This document shows positions 19,829 through 28,243 of a stretch of DNA of 64,000 nt, one piece after another. The stretch comes from Microbacterium sp. AB (GTDB lineage: Bacteria > Actinomycetota > Actinomycetes > Actinomycetales > Microbacteriaceae): NCBI RefSeq assembly GCF_032878875.1, contig NZ_CP118157.1:2542001-2606000 (forward strand), in the 5' to 3' direction. The notes beneath the pieces were generated by a model. The model had not been told where the DNA came from and made no database searches. It saw only the letters and a list, made by a program, of their open reading frames with translations. The position numbers and the translations under genes are program-made. Position 1 is the first letter of the stretch, and each line of letters begins with the position of its first letter.

Positions 19829-21255
19829 CGTTCTCCCCCTCCGGCCTCCCGGCCGGCGTCGGTGACGAGGCCCGCGTCGCGCGCGAGCAGATCGTCGATC
19901 GTCTCGCCGCGCACGATCACGCGGGCCCGGCCCGCGCGCACCGCCACGACGGGCGGCCGCGGAACGTGGTTGTAGTTGCTCGCGAGCGGGACCGTGTACG
20001 CGCCCGTCGCCGGGACGGCCAGCAGGTCGCCCGGCACGACGTCGCCCGGCAGGTACTCGTGGTCGACGACGACGTCGCCGGACTCGCAGTGCATGCCGAC
20101 CACCCGCACGAGCGCGGGCGCGCCCGTGCCCTCCCTCGACGCGATGCGCGCCGAGAACTGCGCGCCGTAGAGGGCGGGCCGGGCGTTGTCGCTCATGCCG
20201 CCGTCGACGCTCACGTAGAGCCGCTCGGCCTCGCCGTCCCCGGTCGGCACGGCGACGGGCTTCGTCGTCCCGACCTCGTACAGCGTCACGCCCGCGGGGC
20301 CGATGATGCTGCGCCCCGGCTCGAAGGCGAGAGCCGGAAGGGGGATGCCGCGGACGGCGCACTCGTCGGCGACGACGCCGACGATGCCGTCGGCGAGCCC
20401 GTCGATGGGCGACGGGTCGTCCGCGCGCGTGTAGGCGATGCCGAACCCTCCCCCGAGGTTGAGCAGCGGGACGTCGCCGCCCTCGCGCAGGCGGGCGTGC
20501 AGCTCGATCACGCGCGACGCGGACTCGCGGAAGCCCGCCAGGCCGAAGATCTGCGACCCGATGTGGCAGTGCAGGCCGGCGAACGCGAGACGGGGGAGCT
20601 CGCGGATGCGCGCGACGGCCTCCTCGGCCGCGGCGAGGGCGAAGCCGAACTTCTGGTCCTCGTGCGCCGTGGCGAGGAAGTGATGGGTCTCGGCGTGCAC
20701 GCCGCTGTTGACGCGGACGAGCACCGTCTGCGTGGCGCCGATGCGCTCGGCGATGGCCGCGATGCGCTCGATCTCGATGAACGAGTCGACGATGATCGTG
20801 CCCACGCCGGCCGTGACGGCGCGTTCGAGCTCCCAGACCTGCTTGTTGTTGCCGTGGAAGCCGATCCGCGCGGCGGGGACGCCGGCGGCGATCGCGACCG
20901 CGAGCTCGCCGCCGGAGCACACGTCGACGTTCAGCCCGGCCTCGACCATCCACCGCGCGATCTCCGCGCTGAGGAACGCCTTCCCGGCGTAGTACACGCG
21001 CGCCTCCCCCCCGCGCCGTGCCGCGGCGCCGGTGAACGCACGGAGCGTCTCGGCCGCCCTCCGACGGGCCTCGTCCTCGTCGATCACGACGAGCGGCGTG
21101 CCGAACTCGCGGACGAGGGCGGTCGCGGGCATCCCGGCCAGCTCGATCGCCCCGTCGGCGTCCCGCGCCGCGGAGGCCGGCCAGACGCCGGCCGCGAGAT
21201 CGTTCGGGTCGGCGGGCGTCGTGAGCCATTCGGGCGCGAGGGCGGACGAGGACAC
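19825..21255 (-). CDS. lysA: Diaminopimelate decarboxylase
   Basis: PLP enzyme that makes lysine from meso-diaminopimelate, 476 residues. PLP lysine Lys92 in VYYAGKAF, the [10 protein letters not shown] motif, the LNLGGGFG phosphate loop, EPGRSI and the dimer-site cysteine in MHCESGD are all present. GTG start at 21255; the ribosome site is weak (GGTGA). In actinobacteria lysA normally follows argS directly; here a DUF2993 gene and a palindromic repeat lie between them. Confidence 0.96.
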   Translation of the reverse strand: MSSSALAPEWLTTPADPNDLAAGVWPASAARDADGAIELAGMPATALVREFGTPLVVIDEDEARRRAAETLRAFTGAAARRGGEARVYYAGKAFLSAEIARWMVEAGLNVDVCSGGELAVAIAAGVPAARIGFHGNNKQVWELERAVTAGVGTIIVDSFIEIERIAAIAERIGATQTVLVRVNSGVHAETHHFLATAHEDQKFGFALAAAEEAVARIRELPRLAFAGLHCHIGSQIFGLAGFRESASRVIELHARLREGGDVPLLNLGGGFGIAYTRADDPSPIDGLADGIVGVVADECAVRGIPLPALAFEPGRSIIGPAGVTLYEVGTTKPVAVPTGDGEAERLYVSVDGGMSDNARPALYGAQFSARIASREGTGAPALVRVVGMHCESGDVVVDHEYLPGDVVPGDLLAVPATGAYTVPLASNYNHVPRPPVVAVRAGRARVIVRGETIDDLLARDAGLVTDAGREAGGGER

Positions 21256-21321
21256 GGGTCACCAATCAGTGGACGGGAGTTCTCCGCGGGACGGAATGGT
21301 CACATCGTCGCGGTGTCTTCG

Positions 21322-21327
21322 AGTGTA
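21322..21327 (-). promoter_or_regulatory. Candidate -10 element (TACACT) for the lysA-hom-thrC-thrB operon
   Basis: TACACT on the minus strand, 66 bp upstream of the lysA GTG, in the otherwise featureless gap between DUF2993 and lysA. No convincing -35. It would give lysA a leader of about 60 nt. Confidence 0.3.
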
Positions 21328-21340
21328 TGGCACCGCCTTC

Positions 21341-21424
21341 TCCCGCGAGAATCCACCTGCACCGTGAGAGGGCACGCGGCGCCCGCATCCTCACGGCGTG
21401 CATGGATCCTCGCCGGCGGGATGG
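21341..21424. repeat. Dispersed palindromic repeat, copy A
   Basis: Starts TCCCGCGAGAATCCACC and ends with the imperfect inverse TGGATCCTCGCCGGCGGGA. It shares the 16-nt core GAGAGGGCACGCGGCG and the CGAGAA/TCCTCG arms with copy B at 54116, and the arms with copy C at 59301. Located between the DUF2993 stop and the lysA start. It looks like a REP-type intergenic element. Confidence 0.6.
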
Positions 21425-21449
21425 GCCGCACGTGCCGGAATGGGCGGGG

Positions 21450-22214
21450 TCACGCGCAGATGGCGGCGTCGAACGTCTCGATGCCGTCGAGGAAGCCGTC
21501 GGCGAGCGCGAGGCGGATGACGAGGCGCTCGTCGGAGACGTCGGCGGCCGTGACCTCGACGCCGGACGGGAGCGTGTCGCCGCGGCAGACGGTGAGCGGC
21601 TGGGCGAGCGCGCTGAGATCGACCGGGGCCTGCGCGATGCTCGCGGCGTCGAGCTCGAGGTCCCCGATCCGGACGGCGTCGGGCACGACGACCACGTCGC
21701 CGTCCGAGACGCCGGGGACGGCGCTGAACTCGAGCGGGAGCGATGCGCCGAACACGTTGATCTCGGCCGAGAACGTCGCCGCCGGCCCCGGCAGCGCGAC
21801 CGAGACGTCGCCCCATGACGTCCACTCCCCGCCGGCTGTCGCGAGAAGCGCGTCGACGTCCTCGGCGTCCATCCGGATCGTCGCCGTGGCGCCGAGCGCC
21901 GTCACGTCGTCGCCGCGCGTCGGCACGCCGTGCGCGTCGCCCTCGATGTCGCCCGAGAGCCCCTCGAGCGCGACGTCCTCGGCCGCCACGTGCACGTCGT
22001 CGAGGCGCCCGACGACGAGCTGTGGGATGACGAGGCCGCCGACGGCGACGTCGATCCGCTGGTCCGACGGCAGCGCCAGCTCGGACACGATCGTGTCGCG
22101 GACGCGGTCCTGCACGATCGCGCGCGCGATCGCGTCGCCGACGAAGAACGCCGCGACGGCCGCGAGGACGACGACGCCTGCGATGACGAGACCGCGAACC
22201 GGACGGCGCGCCAT
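21450..22214 (-). CDS. DUF2993 (LmeA-like) lipid-binding domain protein
   Basis: 254-residue protein with one N-terminal membrane anchor (LVIAGVVVLAAVAAFFVG, about 9-26) and a DUF2993-type extracytoplasmic domain: DRVRDTIVSELALP, repeated LxGxV-type strands, and a final predicted Cys two residues from the end. Family members such as mycobacterial LmeA bind phosphoinositide lipids during envelope glycolipid assembly. ATG 1 bp after the argS stop, so co-transcribed with it. The link to lipids is by family only. Confidence 0.75.
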   Translation of the reverse strand: MARRPVRGLVIAGVVVLAAVAAFFVGDAIARAIVQDRVRDTIVSELALPSDQRIDVAVGGLVIPQLVVGRLDDVHVAAEDVALEGLSGDIEGDAHGVPTRGDDVTALGATATIRMDAEDVDALLATAGGEWTSWGDVSVALPGPAATFSAEINVFGASLPLEFSAVPGVSDGDVVVVPDAVRIGDLELDAASIAQAPVDLSALAQPLTVCRGDTLPSGVEVTAADVSDERLVIRLALADGFLDGIETFDAAICA

Positions 22215-22215
22215 G

Positions 22216-23886
22216 TCACATCCGCTCGGGCGCGCTCACGCCCAGCAGGTCGAGGCCGTTGCGCAGCACCTGTCCCGTCGCGTCGTTCAGCCACAAGCGC
22301 GTGCGGTGCACGGCCTCGATCGGGGCGTCGCCCAGGGGCGTGACGCGACAGGTGTCGTACCACCGATGGTAGAGGCCCGCGAGCTCCTCGAGATACCGCG
22401 CGATGCGGTGCGGCTCCCGCAGCTCGGCGGAGAACGCCACCAGGCGCGGGAACTCCTGCAGCGCGCCGAGGAGCGCGGCCTCGGTCTCGTGGGCGAGCAG
22501 CTCCGGGGCGAACTCCGAGCGGTCGACCCCCGCCTCGGCCGCGTTGCGGGCGACGTTGACCGTGCGGGCGTGCGCGTACTGCACGTAGAAGACCGGATTG
22601 TCGTTCGTGCGCCTGCGCAGCTGCTCGGGGTCGAGGGCGAGAGGCGAGTCCGCGGGGTAGCGCGCGAGGGAGTAGCGGAGGGCGTCGGCACCGATCCACG
22701 AGACGAGGTCGTCCATCTCGATGACGTTGCCCGCCCGCTTGGAGAGCCGTGCGCCGTTCACCGACACGAGCTGGCCGATGAGCACCTCGATGTCCTTCTG
22801 CGGGTCGTCGCCCGCAGCGCCCGCGAGCGCCTTGAGACGGTGGACGTAGCCGTGGTGGTCGGCCCCGAGGAGGTAGATCTTGTGCCGGTAGCCGCGGTCC
22901 GACTTGCTCAGGTAGTACGCGGCGTCCGCCGCGAAGTACGTGTAGATCTCGCTGTCCGAGCGACGGACGACGCGATCCTTGTCGTCTCCGAAGGCCGTCG
23001 TGCGCACCCACACCGCGCCGCCCTCGTCGAACACGTGCCCCTGGGCGCGCAGGCGCTCCACGGCGTCGTCGATGAGGCTCGCCCCGGTCTCGGCGTTCTT
23101 CGCGTGCAGCATGCGCTCGCTGAAGAACACGTCGAAGTGGACGTTGAACGCCTCCAGCGACGCCTTGATCTCATCGAGCTGCTTCGCGTACGCGAGCTCG
23201 CGCGCCGTGCTCAGCTGCTCCTCGTCGGAGAGCTCGAGCAGGTCGGGGCGGCGCTCCAGGACGTATGCGGCGAGGTCGGCGATGTACGGCCCGGGGTATC
23301 CGCCCTCCGGGGTGGGCTCGCCCTTCGCGGCGGCGAGCACGCTCGCGCCGAACTTGTCCATCTGGGCGCCCGCGTCGTTGACGTAGTACTCGCTGACGAG
23401 GTCGGCGCCGCTGGCCTTCAGCACGCGCGCGATGGAGTCGCCGAGCGCGGCCCAGCGCGTGTGGCCGATGTGCAGCGGGCCCGTGGGGTTCGCGCTGACG
23501 AACTCGAGGTTGATGCTGTTGCCGGCCTGGGTGTCGTTGCGGCCGTAGTCGGCGCCCGCCTCGACGATCGTCCTCGCGAGGGCTCCTGCGGCGGCGGTCT
23601 CCAGGCGGATGTTGACGAACCCGGGGCCGGCGACCTCGACGGAGGCGACGCCGTCCGTCGCCGCGAGCGCGTCGGCGATCTCCTGGGCGAGCTCGCGCGG
23701 GCTCGTGCCGAGAGGCTTGGCGAGCTTGAGCGCGACGTTGCTCGCCCAGTCCCCGTGGTCGCGGTTCTTCGGCCGGTCGAACGCGAGATCGGCGGCCTCC
23801 AGCGCGAGCGGCTCCTCGGGACGGCGGCGCTCGGCGATCGGCGTGAGGATGGCGAGCAGGGCTGCTGCGAGGGCTTCCGGGTTCAT
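22216..23886 (-). CDS. argS: Arginyl-tRNA synthetase
   Basis: Charges tRNA-Arg with arginine. 556 residues, class I. N-terminal Add1-type domain, HIGH signature in NPTGPLHIGHTRWAALGDS, the KMSKS-equivalent RLSKRAGN, and the C-terminal anticodon-binding DALR domain (ARTVNVARNAAEAG to LLGVSAPERM). It opens the leftward housekeeping block. Its -10 element (TAAACT) lies only 9 nt before the ATG, suggesting a leaderless or nearly leaderless mRNA. A tRNA-Arg gene lies 0.9 kb away on the other strand. Confidence 0.97.
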   Translation of the reverse strand: MNPEALAAALLAILTPIAERRRPEEPLALEAADLAFDRPKNRDHGDWASNVALKLAKPLGTSPRELAQEIADALAATDGVASVEVAGPGFVNIRLETAAAGALARTIVEAGADYGRNDTQAGNSINLEFVSANPTGPLHIGHTRWAALGDSIARVLKASGADLVSEYYVNDAGAQMDKFGASVLAAAKGEPTPEGGYPGPYIADLAAYVLERRPDLLELSDEEQLSTARELAYAKQLDEIKASLEAFNVHFDVFFSERMLHAKNAETGASLIDDAVERLRAQGHVFDEGGAVWVRTTAFGDDKDRVVRRSDSEIYTYFAADAAYYLSKSDRGYRHKIYLLGADHHGYVHRLKALAGAAGDDPQKDIEVLIGQLVSVNGARLSKRAGNVIEMDDLVSWIGADALRYSLARYPADSPLALDPEQLRRRTNDNPVFYVQYAHARTVNVARNAAEAGVDRSEFAPELLAHETEAALLGALQEFPRLVAFSAELREPHRIARYLEELAGLYHRWYDTCRVTPLGDAPIEAVHRTRLWLNDATGQVLRNGLDLLGVSAPERM

Positions 23887-23895
23887 AACCCGTCA

Positions 23896-23901
23896 AGTTT
23901 A
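23896..23901 (-). promoter_or_regulatory. argS -10 element (TAAACT), leaderless-type spacing
   Basis: TAAACT on the minus strand ends 9 nt before the argS ATG, leaving no room for a ribosome site. Transcription would begin within a few bases of the start codon. -35 not clear. Confidence 0.5.
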
Positions 23902-23947
23902 GGCCGACGCATTCCGCAACCATGACGGCGTCCTCACATCCGGCGCT

Positions 23948-23953
23948 TATCCT
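23948..23953 (+). promoter_or_regulatory. -10 element (TATCCT) of the SGNH hydrolase gene, leaderless-type spacing
   Basis: TATCCT ends exactly 6 nt before the ATG at 23960, the distance at which transcription starts on the A of ATG. No Shine-Dalgarno sequence is present. Faces the argS promoter about 50 bp away. Confidence 0.5.
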
Positions 23954-23959
23954 CTTCAC

Positions 23960-24778
23960 ATGACCGCGGATCGCCGGAGCCGCCGGTCCGTCGCGGCGCT
24001 CGCGGCGGTCGGCGTCACCCTGCTGAGCGCCGTCGCACTCGGAGTGTGGCGGCCGTGGGCCCCCGTCGCGACCCCGCAGGCCGCCGGCGGGGCGGAGACC
24101 GCCGCGGTCCAGCCCGCGCCGATCCTCCTGGCCGACGACCCGACGGTGCTGATCTTCGGCGACTCGTGGACGTACGGCTCCGCCGCGACCGATCCCGAGG
24201 GAGGGTACGCCTACCTCGTCGGCGAGAGCCTCGGCTGGGACACGATCGTCGACGGCGTGCGCAGCAGCGGATATCTGAAGCCCGGCATCGACGGGCCGGA
24301 CTACGGCGACCGCATCGCGGCGCTCGACCCGGCTCTCGACCCCGATCTCGTGATCCTGCAGGGCTCCATCAACGACCGCCGCCAGGACCTCTCCCGCTAC
24401 GCCGACGCGGTGAACGGCGCGTGGGACGCGCTCGTCGAGCTGTACCCGGATGCGGCCGTGGTCGTCCTGGGACCCGCCCCGCAGGTGCTGCCCGTCGAGG
24501 AGACGACGGCGCGCATCGACGCCGAGCTCGCCGCCCTCGCGTCGACACGGGGATGGTGGTACATCTCGCCCGTGTCCGAGGAGTGGATCACCGAGGCCGA
24601 TTACGACTGGGTCATCGACACCTCCGAGACGGGGACGAACCATCCCGGCGACGCCGGTCACGCGTATCTCGCCGGCCGTCTCGCGGACGCGATCGCGCAC
24701 ATCGCGCAGCCCTTCCGCGTCGAGGCCGCCGAGCAGCAGCCCGTGCCGGATGTGGACGAGAGCACTCCGTCGCGCTGA
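23960..24778 (+). CDS. Secreted or membrane-anchored SGNH hydrolase
   Basis: 272-residue SGNH/GDSL-type esterase. An N-terminal membrane segment (about 11-29, VAALAAVGVTLLSAVALGVW) is followed by the catalytic block I motif FGDSWTYGSAA, a block III-like GSINDRR and a late TNHPGDAGHAYLA carrying the Asp/His pair. Probably an exported lipase, esterase or O-acetyl hydrolase. Start chosen because -10 TATCCT sits 6 nt upstream (leaderless). The C-terminal tail after the domain is short and polar. Confidence 0.82.
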   Translation: MTADRRSRRSVAALAAVGVTLLSAVALGVWRPWAPVATPQAAGGAETAAVQPAPILLADDPTVLIFGDSWTYGSAATDPEGGYAYLVGESLGWDTIVDGVRSSGYLKPGIDGPDYGDRIAALDPALDPDLVILQGSINDRRQDLSRYADAVNGAWDALVELYPDAAVVVLGPAPQVLPVEETTARIDAELAALASTRGWWYISPVSEEWITEADYDWVIDTSETGTNHPGDAGHAYLAGRLADAIAHIAQPFRVEAAEQQPVPDVDESTPSR

Positions 24779-24794
24779 TATCCTCGATCAGTGC

Positions 24795-24867
24795 GCCTCC
24801 GTAGCTCAGGGGATAGAGCACCGGTTTCCGGTACCGAAGGTCGGGGGTTCGAATCCCTCCGGGGGCA
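24795..24867 (+). tRNA. tRNA-Arg (anticodon CCG)
   Basis: 73 nt folding as a cloverleaf: acceptor GCCTCCG with CGGGGGC and discriminator A, D arm GCTC/GAGC, anticodon loop TTCCGGT giving CCG (reads CGG), T arm GGGGG-TTCGAAT-CCCTC. One mismatch (C-A) closes the top of the anticodon stem. CCA is not encoded. A broken gene lies directly 3' of it. Confidence 0.95.
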
Positions 24868-24984
24868 CAGTGTGTGAGGAGTCGGGACAGGCGTCTCCGA
24901 TGAGTCGGGACGTGCGGCACGTCGGATCGTGTCGCCGTCCCGACGCCGGCCGCCCCGGTCGGACGCCCCGCTGCCGCTCGCGGC

Positions 24985-25345
24985 TCACCGCTTCTTCGTG
25001 AAGTCCTGCCCGGTGCGCGTGCCGTCGTCGACGAGGATGTCGGTGCCGGTGAGATGGCCCGGGGCTTCGCCGGCGCAGAAGGCGAGGACGGCGGCGATCT
25101 CCTCCCGTCTGCCGAACCGTCTGATGGCGGCGACCTTCAGGAAGTCCGAGGCGCCGTGGTCTTCCTCGAGCTCTCCCATCGCGGCGTCGAAGCGGCCCGA
25201 CGCCGACGGTCCCGATGCCGTTGATGCGCACGATCTTCCCGGGTGCGCCCATCTGCGGGCCGATGCCGGCGGCGTGCACGACCGCCCGCACGTGGTGCCC
25301 GCCCTCCTCGGCTCCGTCACGGCGACCGCTCTGAGATGATCTGGC
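24985..25345 (-). pseudogene. Short-chain dehydrogenase remnant
   Basis: Two pieces of one SDR gene remain in different frames. The first reads VVHAAGIGPQMGAPGKIVR and resembles the NAG-containing strand of the Rossmann fold; the second reads FDAAMGELEEDHG through the typical SDR C-terminus RFGRREEIAAVLAFC and LTGTDILVDDG. The N-terminal TGxxxGIG nucleotide motif and the whole catalytic Ser-Tyr-Lys middle are missing, and a frameshift separates the parts. No intact start, so clearly decayed. It lies just past the 3' end of tRNA-Arg, a common integration point. Confidence 0.75.
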
Positions 25346-25346
25346 C

Positions 25347-26132
25347 ATGACGGAGCATCGAAAGATCGTCGGCCTCGGCAGCTCCTTCGCCGCGGGGCCC
25401 GGGGTCGAGCCGGTGGAAGATGCGAACGCGATGCGATCGTCCCGGAACTACGCTCATCTGCTGGCCGATCGTCTCGGCGCGGAGCTGACCGACCTGTCGG
25501 TCTCCGGCGCGACGACCGCCACCATCCTCCACACTCCGCAGACGATCGCGGCCGGAGTGGAGTTCCCTCCGCAGATCGACGGCGTGCCCCCGGACGCCGA
25601 CCTGGTCACGGTGACGGCCGGAGGAAACGATCTCCAGTTCGCGGGCTCGATGCTGCACGCCGCGTGGTCGCGATTCGAACCCGACGGCCCGATCGCGACG
25701 ATGCTCACCCAGGGGCTCTCCGGCGGCGTCCCCGAGCCGACGGAGGAGAGCGTCGACGCCGTGGCGCGGGGACTGGTCGCGATCGTGGCGGGGGTGCGCG
25801 CCCGAGCCGAGAACGCGCGCGTCGTGCTGGTGGACTACCTGACCGTCCTCGACGGTCGAGACCACGGCGAGGATCCGCTGTTCTCCGACGCCGAGACAGC
25901 CGTGTTCCTCCGCATCCAGGACGCCCTCGTCCGCGGCCACGAGATCGCCGCCGAGCGAGCCGGCGCCGAGCTCGTCCGGGCCTCGAAGCTGAGCACGGGC
26001 CACGGTCTCGGCTCGACGGAGCCCTGGGTGTTCGGCTTCCAGCCCTCGGTCAAGAAGACCGCATCCTCGTTCCACCCCAACGAAGCGGGCATGTCCGCGA
26101 TCGCCGACGCCCTGGCGGCACGCGTCCGCTGA
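25347..26132 (+). CDS. SGNH/GDSL hydrolase (lipase 2-like)
   Basis: 261-residue SGNH hydrolase without an obvious signal peptide. Catalytic Ser in GLGSSFAAGPGV (about 10-21), oxyanion Gly in LSVSGATT, Asn in TVTAGGNDLQF, and the Asp/His-type end in SSFHPNEAGMSAIADAL. The layout matches actinobacterial GDSL esterases. GATGAT ends 6 nt before the ATG and might be a leaderless -10, with little confidence. Unrelated in detail to the exported SGNH protein at 23960. Confidence 0.85.
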   Translation: MTEHRKIVGLGSSFAAGPGVEPVEDANAMRSSRNYAHLLADRLGAELTDLSVSGATTATILHTPQTIAAGVEFPPQIDGVPPDADLVTVTAGGNDLQFAGSMLHAAWSRFEPDGPIATMLTQGLSGGVPEPTEESVDAVARGLVAIVAGVRARAENARVVLVDYLTVLDGRDHGEDPLFSDAETAVFLRIQDALVRGHEIAAERAGAELVRASKLSTGHGLGSTEPWVFGFQPSVKKTASSFHPNEAGMSAIADALAARVR

Positions 26133-26153
26133 GTCCGGCGACGAACCAGAGAA

Positions 26154-26193
26154 GTGCAGTTACTATAAACTTGCAGGCTCTGCACGTTTGTGC
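26154..26193. promoter_or_regulatory. Promoter and possible TetR operator before the MacB-type ABC genes
   Basis: A small AT-rich patch with TATAAA (26164-26169) lies inside an inverted repeat GTGCAG (26154-26159) / CTGCAC (26180-26185). A second small palindrome GCAC-gttt-GTGC follows at 26182-26193. The TetR gene is the third gene of the same operon, so autoregulation here is plausible. Confidence 0.42.
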
Positions 26194-26234
26194 TGGACCC
26201 CGCCCGCTGGACCGACGACGAGGAGAGCATCCCG

Positions 26235-26951
26235 ATGAGCAGCCCGATCCTGGAAGCGCGCGACATACGCAAGACGTACGGGAAGGGCCAGGCGCGATTC
26301 GAGGCGCTCAAGGGCGTGTCCCTGGAGATCGCCGAGGGCGAGTCGATCGCCATCGTCGGCAAGAGCGGGTCGGGCAAGTCCACCCTCATGCACCTGCTGG
26401 CGCTGCTGGACGCTCCCGACGGGGGCGCGCTGCTGGTCGGAGGCGAGGATGCGGCGGCGCTGGGCGCGCGGCGGGTGAGCAGGCTGCGCAACGAGGACTT
26501 CGGCTTCGTGTTCCAGCAGTTCTTCCTGATCCCCAACGCCACCGTGCTGGAGAACGTGGTCCTCCCCCTGAAGATCGCCGGCGTGGGCGCGCGGGAGCGC
26601 AAGCAGCGCGGCATGGCGGCGTTGGAGCAGCTCCAGCTGGCGGACAAGGCCGGGAACAGGGCGACGAACCTCTCGGGTGGCCAGAAGCAGCGCGTCGTGA
26701 TCGCACGAGCACTGGTGACCGGCCCGAAGGTGATCTTCGCCGACGAGCCCACGGGGAACCTCGACACGGCGACGGGGTCGCTGGTCGAGGACATCCTCTT
26801 CGACCTCCATCGCGAACACGGCATCACCCTCGTGATCGTGACCCACGATCCCGACCTCGCCGGGCGCTGCGATCGGCAGGTGTTCGTCCGCGACGGCCTG
26901 ATCGACGCGGTCTCGGGACCGGCTCTCGACGGGGCGGGGGCACGGTCGTGA
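26235..26951 (+). CDS. MacB/LolD-type ABC transporter ATP-binding protein
   Basis: 238-residue ATPase of the MacB/LolD mechanotransmission family. Walker A GKSGSGKST at 42-50, signature LSGGQKQR, Walker B VIFADEPTGNLD and the His switch VTHDPD. The FADEPTGNLD wording is typical of the family. ATG at 26235 with GAGGAGAG upstream. Works with the FtsX-like permease that follows and overlaps it by 4 nt (GTGA). Such pairs export peptides, antibiotics or act on lipoproteins; substrate unknown. Confidence 0.92.
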   Translation: MSSPILEARDIRKTYGKGQARFEALKGVSLEIAEGESIAIVGKSGSGKSTLMHLLALLDAPDGGALLVGGEDAAALGARRVSRLRNEDFGFVFQQFFLIPNATVLENVVLPLKIAGVGARERKQRGMAALEQLQLADKAGNRATNLSGGQKQRVVIARALVTGPKVIFADEPTGNLDTATGSLVEDILFDLHREHGITLVIVTHDPDLAGRCDRQVFVRDGLIDAVSGPALDGAGARS

Positions 26952-28243
26952 AGATCTGGGACGTCCTCGCCTCCGCCGTGTCCAACAGCTTCCGCAGCAC
27001 GACGCGCACAGCGCTGACGGTCGTGGCCATCTTCCTCGGCGCCTTCACGCTCACGATCACCAGCGCGATCGGGACGGGGGTCTCGGACTACATCGACGCG
27101 CAGGTGTCCTCGATCGGCTCGACCGACGTGCTGACCGTGACGCACGCCGCCGACGAGACCGCGGCCGACGACGGCGGTCCGGCGCCCTACGATCCGGACG
27201 CCGCCGCGGGCAGCGGCCAGGGGATGCCCGGCGCCGCGGCCACCGAGGTGCTCGACGACGACGATCTCGACGCCATCGCCGCCGTCGACGGGATCCTCGC
27301 CGTGAGCCCCGTCGTGTCGGTGAACACGTCGTACATCTCGCACGGGGGCGGCGAGAGGTTCGAGCTGAGCGCGAACGCGAGCGCCGCCGTGTCGGTCCCC
27401 GACCTGGCCGCCGGCGCGGAGCTGTCGGCGGATTCGGACGCGAACGAGATCCTGCTGCCCACCTCGTACCTCGACGCGCTGGAGCTGGGAGCCGCCGACG
27501 AGGCCGTCGGGCAGACCGTCACGATCGGGATCTCGGACTACCTCGGCGAGATGCACGAGGTGGACGCCGTCGTCGTCGGCGTCCAGAACGAGTCGCTCTT
27601 CTCCTCGGGCGCCGCGCTCGGCCAGAGCCTGACCGACGAGCTCGTCGCCGTCCAGGACACCGGCGTGCCCGACAGCCTGCAGCAGGGCTACGCCGCGGCG
27701 ACCGCGACGTTCGACCCCGACGCCACCGACGCGCAGATCGCCGCCCTCAAGGCGGACCTCGCCGATGAGGGCTTCTCGGCGCAGACCGTGACCGACCAGA
27801 TCGGCGCGGTGCAGTCCGTGATCGACGGCATCATCGGGGTGCTCAACGCGTTCGCGGTGATCGCGCTGATCGCCGCCGGCTTCGGGATCGTCAACACGCT
27901 GCTCATGAGCGTCCAGGAACGCACCCGCGAGATCGGCCTGATGAAGGCCATGGGCATGAGCGGCGGCAACGTGTTCGCGCTGTTCAGCGCCGAGGCCGTG
28001 TTCATCGGCTTCCTGGGGAGCGCCCTGGGAGCCGTGGTGGCGATCGGCCTCGGGAGCCTCATCAGCACCGTGCTCGCCGACACCGTCCTGACGGATCTCG
28101 AGGGCCTCCAGGTCATGCAGTTCGCTCCGGCGTCGGTCGCGACGATCATCCTGGTCGTGATGGGGATCGCCTTCCTGGCGGGGACCCTGCCGGCCCGACG
28201 CGCCGCACGGCAGAATCCGATCGACGCCCTGCGGTATGAGTGA
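26948..28243 (+). CDS. FtsX/MacB-type ABC permease
   Basis: 431-residue membrane protein with the MacB topology: one N-terminal helix (LTVVAIFLGAFTLTITSAIG), a large extracytoplasmic MacB_PCD-like domain with an acidic stretch near 60-95, then three helices in the FtsX domain (GFGIVNTLLMSVQERTREIG, FLGSALGAVVAIGLG, IILVVMGIAFLAG). Ends with the usual ARRAARQNPIDALRYE. GTG start overlaps the ATPase stop; its end overlaps the TetR gene by 8 nt. Confidence 0.92.
   Translation: MKIWDVLASAVSNSFRSTTRTALTVVAIFLGAFTLTITSAIGTGVSDYIDAQVSSIGSTDVLTVTHAADETAADDGGPAPYDPDAAAGSGQGMPGAAATEVLDDDDLDAIAAVDGILAVSPVVSVNTSYISHGGGERFELSANASAAVSVPDLAAGAELSADSDANEILLPTSYLDALELGAADEAVGQTVTIGISDYLGEMHEVDAVVVGVQNESLFSSGAALGQSLTDELVAVQDTGVPDSLQQGYAAATATFDPDATDAQIAALKADLADEGFSAQTVTDQIGAVQSVIDGIIGVLNAFAVIALIAAGFGIVNTLLMSVQERTREIGLMKAMGMSGGNVFALFSAEAVFIGFLGSALGAVVAIGLGSLISTVLADTVLTDLEGLQVMQFAPASVATIILVVMGIAFLAGTLPARRAARQNPIDALRYE

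Noticed and set aside
19966..23925. 1319-codon open frame on the plus strand opposite lysA, DUF2993 and argS
   Set aside because: Composition is that of an antisense shadow; the minus-strand genes have full motifs.
24868..24984. Possible attachment-site duplicate next to tRNA-Arg
   Set aside because: Only short GTCGGGAC repeats are present; I found no copy of the tRNA 3' end elsewhere in the window and no integrase gene.
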